Source: Apostichopus japonicus (taxonomy: Eukaryota; Echinodermata; Holothuroidea; Aspidochirotida; Stichopodidae). From it: a stretch of 64,000 nt of DNA. The DNA lies in assembly GCF_037975245.1 (NCBI RefSeq), contig NC_092572.1, positions 13,830,269-13,894,268 on the forward strand, given 5' to 3'. Made by a program: the position numbers and the translations under genes. Of the stretch, positions 58,601 to 64,000 are shown in pieces (the stretch's first letter is position 1; the number at the start of each line of letters is the position of its first letter). The notes under the pieces were generated by a model. The model worked only from the letters and a program-made list of their open reading frames with translations. It searched no databases and was not told where the DNA came from.

Positions 58601-61600
58601 TATCTTATTATTCATCTTTAATCCACAGTACTTATTGCATGATATCTCCCAAAAAGAGCAGAGATATTTTCTGACAAGTATCTGTTTGGGATGGTAGTTG
58701 TTCACAAAGATCTCTTTCATATGAAAGCTATTACTTAAAGATGATCAGTTGTGTTCTGCACTGTTACATGTGTCTCATGTGTCCACATACAGTACCTAGC
58801 AATTTTGGAGACATTAATTAAGTTTGTTAACAAACTTAATTTGCATGTTGTGTTTGAAGCTGAGGACTTTAACACCTTCCACAGGAGCGTTACATGTTAT
58901 CATGGTCCATTGTGTCACTGATCTGCAGTGGTTTCTTTGCCGTTTGCATATATCTTAAAAATTCAAATCTTGTTGTCAGGATTTCAGCTAATATTTGTTA
59001 ACTGTTAATGATGACAGCTGCCTTTCAAAAGACTGATTGTGTTATTCAAAGTGATTTCAAACATTTATAGATGATGTACATAGTGGGATTGTAATCATCC
59101 ATCAAATGCAAACTGATCATTAGTCTACTAGATACTGTACATGTACAGTATGTATGCAGTACTAATGAATTTAACATGGAGTGCTTATAATATAGACTGT
59201 GTACTGTTCTGTACAGCACATGTGTAACATAGACTATGCAATAGAGTGTACTAAGGTACATCAAGAGTGCATTACAGCAAACTATAGGTCCAGTAATTAT
59301 CAAAACTGGATCTTCAGTTAGCCTGCCACAGACTTTGTGTGCAAGTTTATATTCAACTCAATTCTTTTTAAATATATTGTAAGAACAATGGTTTGAAACT
59401 GTTTAGAAAGTCAGAATATGCAATCTTATTAAAAACAAATTTTCAAATGTTTTGGATTGAAAGGATGTATTATGTACAATAGTGTGTAGTCTCCATGCAG
59501 GAGCAACTATAACAGTTGATGTTGTACAATAGTTATGGTACTTTAGACACAATGTCAAAAATGAAAAGCTGCAGCCCTTGCAGCAGAGCTTCTGCACTGC
59601 TCTGCTTAGGGATGAATCAAAATCAACAAAAAGGGATTATCTCCTCAGACCTGTAGTGCCCAATGTGTATTAAAACTAGACAGGACAAAGGTACCATGTA
59701 TCCTGGCTGCAAGACTGCAGCAGCCCTCCCAGCAGCCAGTTAGGACAATTTCCGAATGATAAATAGCTCTCTAAACTGTCCTCCAATATTTATCATGCTT
59801 CAAAGCACTCATATTGACAGTATGGACAGTTCATAACCTTTATCTGATTCTAATGCTAATACCTCTCTATACTGTTCTCCATAATCATGCTTCAAAGCAC
59901 TCGTATTGACAGTACAAACAGTTCCTAACCTTTATCTGATAGAAAAAACATGGTATTGATACTGCTCATATTGACACTATGAGTGCTCTGAAGCGGGACA
60001 TTCCAATACAGTATACTGTAGATAAAATTATCCGAACTGGGTGCTCTCAGCAGCCTACCTGTACCTTTGACCTGGTACCTGCCATACTGTTGTACCAGCT
60101 CAAGAGATGTTAATTATAAATACTAACGATAAGCCACTGTACATTGTTACAACATTGCTTCATCCTGACATTTCTCTGACACATGTTTACTTGAGTTACC
60201 AGTTTATTACATTGGTTTAAATGGAACTTCTGTGTACGATCCATTAAGTGTATGGGATCATTGACAGGCGCGTATCCAGGATTTTCTAACCCGGGGGGCG
60301 CGAATTACTATCTAAGCGGAGCGCCACCATCGGTTGGCGCGGAGCGTACAAGAAAATTTCTGGTTTTGATAACCCCCCAGATCACCGGAAATGACACTTC
60401 TCGGGCTTGAAAATGACCAACCAAATGTACACTTTTGCCTGAGAACCAAGTATTTCTCAATTTTTTTCCATCCATAACCTTTTTGAAGATTGTCACCAGT
60501 CACACATCATGTTCGACCTCATTGCATGTCCTATGGATCATTGCTTTTGTAGGCGATTCTACGTCACGGCCCACAATATCCGAAAGCCCCACTTTTCAAG
60601 GTTTTAAGCCCATTATTTGTTGAGAATTTGAAAATTCACATTTCTCGTGAATAAAAATCACTTCAAAACATACCCATAATGTTGCACAAATTTCATCTAT
60701 GGACATCCAATAGGGAAAAACCTCCTTCAACCCCTAATAGACAGGTACAAATTGCACGAGTAGAGGAAAGTATGATGAAGAATGTTGGTCAGGAAATTTT
60801 CGAAACTTCAGACACAGTTAATTTATTGGTGAACAAATATTAAAACCTCTTATAATGGCTATTATAAAACTTCGTTGAAGGAAATGAAAAATAGCAGATA
60901 TTTCCGATATCAGGTAAATCGAAACCAAACACTACACACATAGGCGTAGGTCGCGTAGGAGGCGGGGCTGCAGCCCCCACCCCCGCCCCGCAACCCATTT
61001 TTTTCCCATTTTTTTCGGGCACCTACTGAGAGAAAAATAAATAGCAATGAATAGCTTAAAAATTATCTCCTTGGTAATTAAAATAAAGTTCTAAGATTGG
61101 CCTACATTACTACTGTAAAAGAGAGTTTGACATAAATGGATCTGTATGCTTTTTCTCCATCTACATAAGACATTTGGTTATTTACATTAGCATCCGGCGG
61201 TATACTGTGCTACTTTCACGGACCGTAAGGTACACGATGCCATGCAATGTAATGACCGATGCTTGCTTATATGATATTGGCAGCGATATGTTGAACGCGC
61301 GCAAAGCACGCGAAAAATTTTGGCTTTTTTTCGGGCAAGTCGTTACAGCCCCAAATCCATTTGGGCTACGCCTTCGACTACACACATAGACAGTTTTTGA
61401 GGCTGTTCATCGTGGAACAGGCATTTCAATGCTCACTGATATGATGTTATATCTGCTCTTTGCTTTACAAATTCGAACAGGCGTGTAGCGAGTAATTGCC
61501 AAGGGAGGGGCGAAGCCTGTACGCAAACTATCTAAGCGAAGCGCCACCATGAGTTGGCGCGAAGCGTACAAGAAAAAATTTGGCCGAAAATGCCTCCCAG

Positions 61601-63409
61601 ATCGCTGGAAATGACACTTCCCAGGCCTTGTAAGTTGCACCTAAGCATTGTCTATTTTGAAATTACTAGCGATGTCATAAAGAAAATTTGCTCGGGGGGG
61701 GGGGGGCGGTCGCCCCCTTCCCGAAATGCGTCATGTTCCTGACGACCCCGTCGAGTTCAAGACCAGCCACAGTTGGTTCCATATAGCACAATTGTACAAT
61801 TGTTTAAGGCGTCCATACACACACACGCGTTATGATAGACCATATATAGTATTTATATAGATACATTAGTGAGAGAGGGGAAAAAACGTCAAAAATGGAG
61901 TTGTTGGTGTAAGGGGTAGGGTGAGGCGCACACCCCCTCCGTAATCCTTGATCTGTCACTGGCTACCCTGTGTATATAATAGGGATCAGCGCTTTAACTA
62001 TGACTGTTCCTCTTTCTCTTCCCGAAGTCTTGGCTATCTTCTACTCCCTCCCTTTCTCCTTTTTCTCTCTTTTTTATTCTTCTTTTCCCTTCCTTTCTCT
62101 CCTCCTTTTCTTTCCCCCCTTCCTTTTCCCTTTTTTCTTCTCTTTTTTTCTCTCCTCTTTTTCTTACCCGGGGGGCGCGCGGATAAGCACCTGATTGACT
62201 TTACCTCTGAGCATTCATTCCCTTTATTTTCTCAGATGGTTTCCAACTTGCTTACTTCCCGATACCGCTGTCTCTTACCAGAAGAGGAGTTTCACGTAGA
62301 GTAGGAGAGGTTCAGGACCCGTATCTACGTCGCTATTTCAGAAAGGAGAAAAATCACCCAAGGTCAGTTTTGGTGTGAATTAATTGGACCTAAATAATAC
62401 GGATACAAATTGGATAAGAAGTCTCTTTGCTTGTAGTGGTGGTGGGTGGGTGGGGGACGGGGTGGTGGTCGGAGAGGGGAAAAGGCTGTGAAGGTTAATT
62501 TACTGTAGGCTCATTTACATAAATCCTCTTGAATTTTTCTCCTTTGTGGAGAGCGTTCTCCTTTTTGGAGAGCGTTGTGGTCAAGTGCTTAGGGCAGTGG
62601 ACTTCGAGTCTTGGCCAGATTACGGTGTGCCCTTGGGCAAGGCACTTTATCTCCATTGCCTCTCTTCACCCAGGTGTATAAATGGGGACCTGTGAGATAA
62701 AACTGTCAGCTGGGCACTGTTTAGCTGCTGCCATGTGGAGGGATTGTCTCTATGTTTGACAGGTTATCGTTGACCAGGGTAATATTGTGATGCGCCTTGA
62801 GCACCGTTATCGCGATGGATATGTCTGCGCCTTATAAATCCTCAATATAATTAATATAAATCCTCAATATTATTTAATACCTTCTGAAAGGCAGCTGAGC
62901 ACACAAACAGTTTATCATCTTCGGTTTGTACAGTAATATTGTATGGCGTACAGTAATATTACCCGAGGGATTTTAGTTTAAAGGTTTGTAATTGATTTAC
63001 AAACTGTGAAACTCAAACCAGTTGTTTTGATTATATGGAATAGGTTTGACATGAAATGATTGAAACTGTGTAATTTAAGATGCTATTTGCTATTCCATTT
63101 CATCTAGGTCTACCCTTTTGCCTGACATACATGTCCTGTGGATCTTTGATGAATGACTCAATATGCAGTGCTGTATGTGTTGACCTCTGACCCCATTGCG
63201 CTATAGATCTTTCCTGCACTATTCATAAGTTTGTTTTTTCCTCATTTCATGAGTTTTTTGTTATTTTTGTCTTTGTTTTGGCAGATACACTATCACATTC
63301 TTGCTCTTCATTAAAAACTACTGTAAGGGGCCGCTGTGTAGTATTTATCATCGAAAGGAATTTCATACCAATGCTTACATAACTCCACTCATCTTTATGA
63401 CCAGTGAGG
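49601..63409 (+). CDS. Probable secreted protein of unknown family, 3' end open
   Basis: Exons in order: 49601-49651, 55950-56637, 62236-62362, 63285-63409, with phases 0, 1, 2 matching at each GT/AG junction, giving 330 residues before the chain leaves off with GT at 63410. Exon 1 encodes MSFWKTACLITLAILCE. Joined to VQVLA from exon 2 it makes a textbook signal peptide with cleavage likely after Ala22. Next is a Pro/Glu/Ala-rich linker to about residue 75, then a probable beta-rich domain (YPPGLYAPPFYVPLSYACLP, DVIVLEVIIDTD, VSVWIVSEIEYHSQ) running through exons 3-4 (YTITFLLFIKNYCKGPLCSI). I recognise no family. The 6.3-kb first intron makes the exon 1 link the weakest step. Exons 2-4 stand on composition and phase. 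Confidence 0.6.
50495..51051. mobile_element. hAT-like non-autonomous element, 557 bp, exact 8-bp TSD
   Basis: Left end CATGGGCGCAGATC; right end GATCTGCGCCCATG, a perfect 14-bp inverted repeat. TTCATGTC occurs on both sides (50487-50494, 51052-51059). Interior has three GTCCCCACCA / TGGTGGGGAC words near the left end and the dispersed module (minus) at 50880-51000. No transposase. Lies in intron 1 of the putative secreted gene. Confidence 0.88.
52007..52215 (+). pseudogene. Decayed THAP-domain fragment
   Basis: Starts MPVRCVVG, the usual THAP opening. After a one-base frameshift (GGGGCTGCATAA) it continues ISLHPWLKDEKK, then FHWA, stop, PVCSSE, stop, SEHFTEAYYDPS. The C-S-x-H-F block and the basic/aromatic middle follow the THAP C2CH zinc-binding order. 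At least one frameshift and two stops make it non-coding. THAP domains occur in P-element-type transposases and in host genes derived from them. No inverted repeats or transposase body were found. Confidence 0.72.
54331..54420. repeat. Polypyrimidine tract
   Basis: About 90 bp of almost pure C and T (CCTTCTTCCCCTCCTTCCTC-type). Low complexity, in intron 1 of the putative secreted gene. Confidence 0.8.
57387..57470. repeat. 42-bp tandem duplication
   Basis: ACTCTGTACTAAACTTTAA, then ACTAAAATTACTCAGGGGCA, occurs twice head to tail with one or two differences. Intronic. Confidence 0.85.
59132..59151. repeat. Perfect 20-bp palindrome
   Basis: ATACTGTACATGTACAGTAT is its own reverse complement. 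It lies in a 2-kb stretch (57.1-59.3 kb) unusually rich in TACTGTAC words. Confidence 0.85.
59790..59941. repeat. Direct duplication, about 60 bp, two copies
   Basis: ATCATGCTTCAAAGCACTC, ATTGACAGTA and AACCTTTATCTGAT recur in the same order at about 59792 and 59885. A partial inverted copy (CATATTGACACTATGAGTGC) follows near 59970. Confidence 0.8.
60267..60405 (+). repeat. Dispersed module, copy with CAGGCGCGTATCC end
   Basis: Starts CAGGCGCGTATCCAGGA, hAT-end-like; then a G-run and AAGCGGAGCGCCACCATCGG, TTGGCGCGGAGCGTACAAGA, CCAGATCACCGGAAATGACA. No right end was found. Confidence 0.65.
61475..61625 (+). repeat. Dispersed module, copy with CAGGCGTGTAGCG end
   Basis: Starts CAGGCGTGTAGCGAG; then AAGCGAAGCGCCACCATGAG, TTGGCGCGAAGCGTACAAGA, CCAGATCGCTGGAAATGACA. 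A G-run and C-run follow at 61694-61716, as in related elements. Right end not identified. Confidence 0.65.
62032..62168. repeat. Polypyrimidine tract
   Basis: About 137 bp of mostly C and T runs (TTTCTCTCCTCC-like), 70 bp upstream of exon 3 of the putative secreted gene. Long for a splice pyrimidine tract; probably low-complexity expansion. Confidence 0.8.
62566..62850 (+). repeat. SINE family A, nearly full-length copy
   Basis: Same family as 1858-2160 (minus): GTGGTCAAGTGCTTAGGGCA, CCTTGGGCAAGGCACTTTAT, TCCATTGCCTCTCTTCACCC, TGACAGGTTATCGTTGACCA, ATGTCTGCGCCTTATAAATC. The B-box region is shortened here. Lies between exons 3 and 4 of the putative secreted gene. Confidence 0.87.
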
Positions 63410-64000
63410 GTGAGTACATGTACACTGTTGTATACCATGGATAGTGTATTCCATCAATTGTGTTTTTATTTGTTGCATGCAACCCCCTTCTCTTCCCTTC
63501 CCCCTCCCTTCCCCCTCCCTTCCCCCTCCCGACACCCACCCACCCCCCCCCCCTTTTGTCACCTACGTCTATTCCAAAAGGAACAGTTTTATGGAGAAAT
63601 TTCAGTACCAGAGGTATTCTTTCTTTTGCTTCAAAACTCAAAACATGACATTTGCAATACTGCTGGACATGCTTCCACTGTGAATGAACATGTGTTTTTA
63701 AGTTTTATATTCCAACTACCATGCAGCATGTTTGGCAGCCTTGGAATAATCCTGCTGGTAAAAGAGTATAAATGACTTTTGATGAACTTTTATGAAATTA
63801 TCTGGACAAATGTCATCATCATGGCAACAAAGTGAACTGCATGACAGTGAGTCTGTCTGTCTTATAAGTTACAAATCTTTCTTTAAAACTATACCAGAAG
63901 AATAATTCATGGAGGAACTCACAGAGTCTATCCAATAAAATCTCACTTAAGCTTTAATGCACTCCTCTACCTATAGTTAGGAATACTGAAGATGTCCGAA
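63410..64000. other. Right edge; no further exon supported
   Basis: Begins with the donor GTGAGT of the last recognised exon. Contains a C-rich tract (about 63483-63556). No phase-1 acceptor followed by an open coding stretch was convincing, so the next exon is probably beyond the window. Confidence 0.45.

Noticed and set aside
60840-61022. 60-codon minus-strand frame near the GGCGTAGG sequence at 60.95 kb
   Set aside because: Arises from a GC-rich repeat edge; no protein features.
63285-63409. p53-like DNA-binding domain in exons 3-4 of the secreted gene
   Set aside because: A faint resemblance (aromatic/Ile run, two Cys, Arg/Lys) is too weak, and the signal peptide contradicts a nuclear factor.

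Overview
The window is animal nuclear DNA. It is AT-rich, intron-rich and full of short repeats, and every gene I can support is split by GT/AG introns, apart from one unconfirmed single-exon reading frame. Two tRNA-derived SINE families, several hAT-like elements, a tandem-CARD protein and an Ig-domain receptor pseudokinase suggest an invertebrate deuterostome. An echinoderm, perhaps a sea cucumber, is my best guess, but the sequence does not prove the species. No bacterial, phage or organellar segment was seen.

Layout. (1) 1-9.7 kb, minus strand: the N-terminal 481 codons of CFAP91 (MAATS1), a ciliary protein, in 11 coding exons. The rest lies off the left edge. Introns carry a SINE and an eight-copy minisatellite. 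(2) 10.2-11.6 kb: a 1361-bp foldback transposon with a 6-bp target duplication. A 378-bp hAT-type MITE with its own 8-bp duplication is nested inside it. (3) 13.5-15.7 kb, minus: a complete two-exon gene for a 207-residue protein made almost only of two CARD domains. A small possible secreted reading frame (16.2-16.5 kb) diverges from it. (4) 17.6-18.1 kb: satellites. 19.6-19.8 kb: a U2-snRNA-derived piece fused to a dispersed repeat. (5) 21.0-27.5 kb, minus: a three-exon gene for a C2H2 zinc-finger protein of about 1632 residues, with a near-identical 57-bp (19-residue) coding minisatellite and a family-less central region. (6) 27.5-34.8 kb: mostly gene-poor. It holds a decayed copy of an Ig exon and several repeats. 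(7) 34.8-46.1 kb, plus: a 14-exon gene for a 649-residue single-pass receptor (signal peptide, two Ig domains, transmembrane segment, RTK-like kinase domain). The catalytic Lys, the HRD Asp, the catalytic-loop Asn and the DFG Gly are all replaced, so it reads as a pseudokinase. (8) 48.4-52.2 kb: two hAT-like elements and a broken THAP-domain fragment. (9) 49.6-63.4 kb, plus: exons of a probable secreted protein of unknown family, open at its 3' end.

The genes do not form a pathway; this is ordinary gene spacing in a repeat-rich animal genome. CARD and Ig-receptor genes are classes that often expand in invertebrate immune repertoires. The receptor pseudokinase, with a broken exon copy beside it, is the most interesting locus. 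Exon chains were assembled by eye from splice consensus and phase and have no transcript support here.
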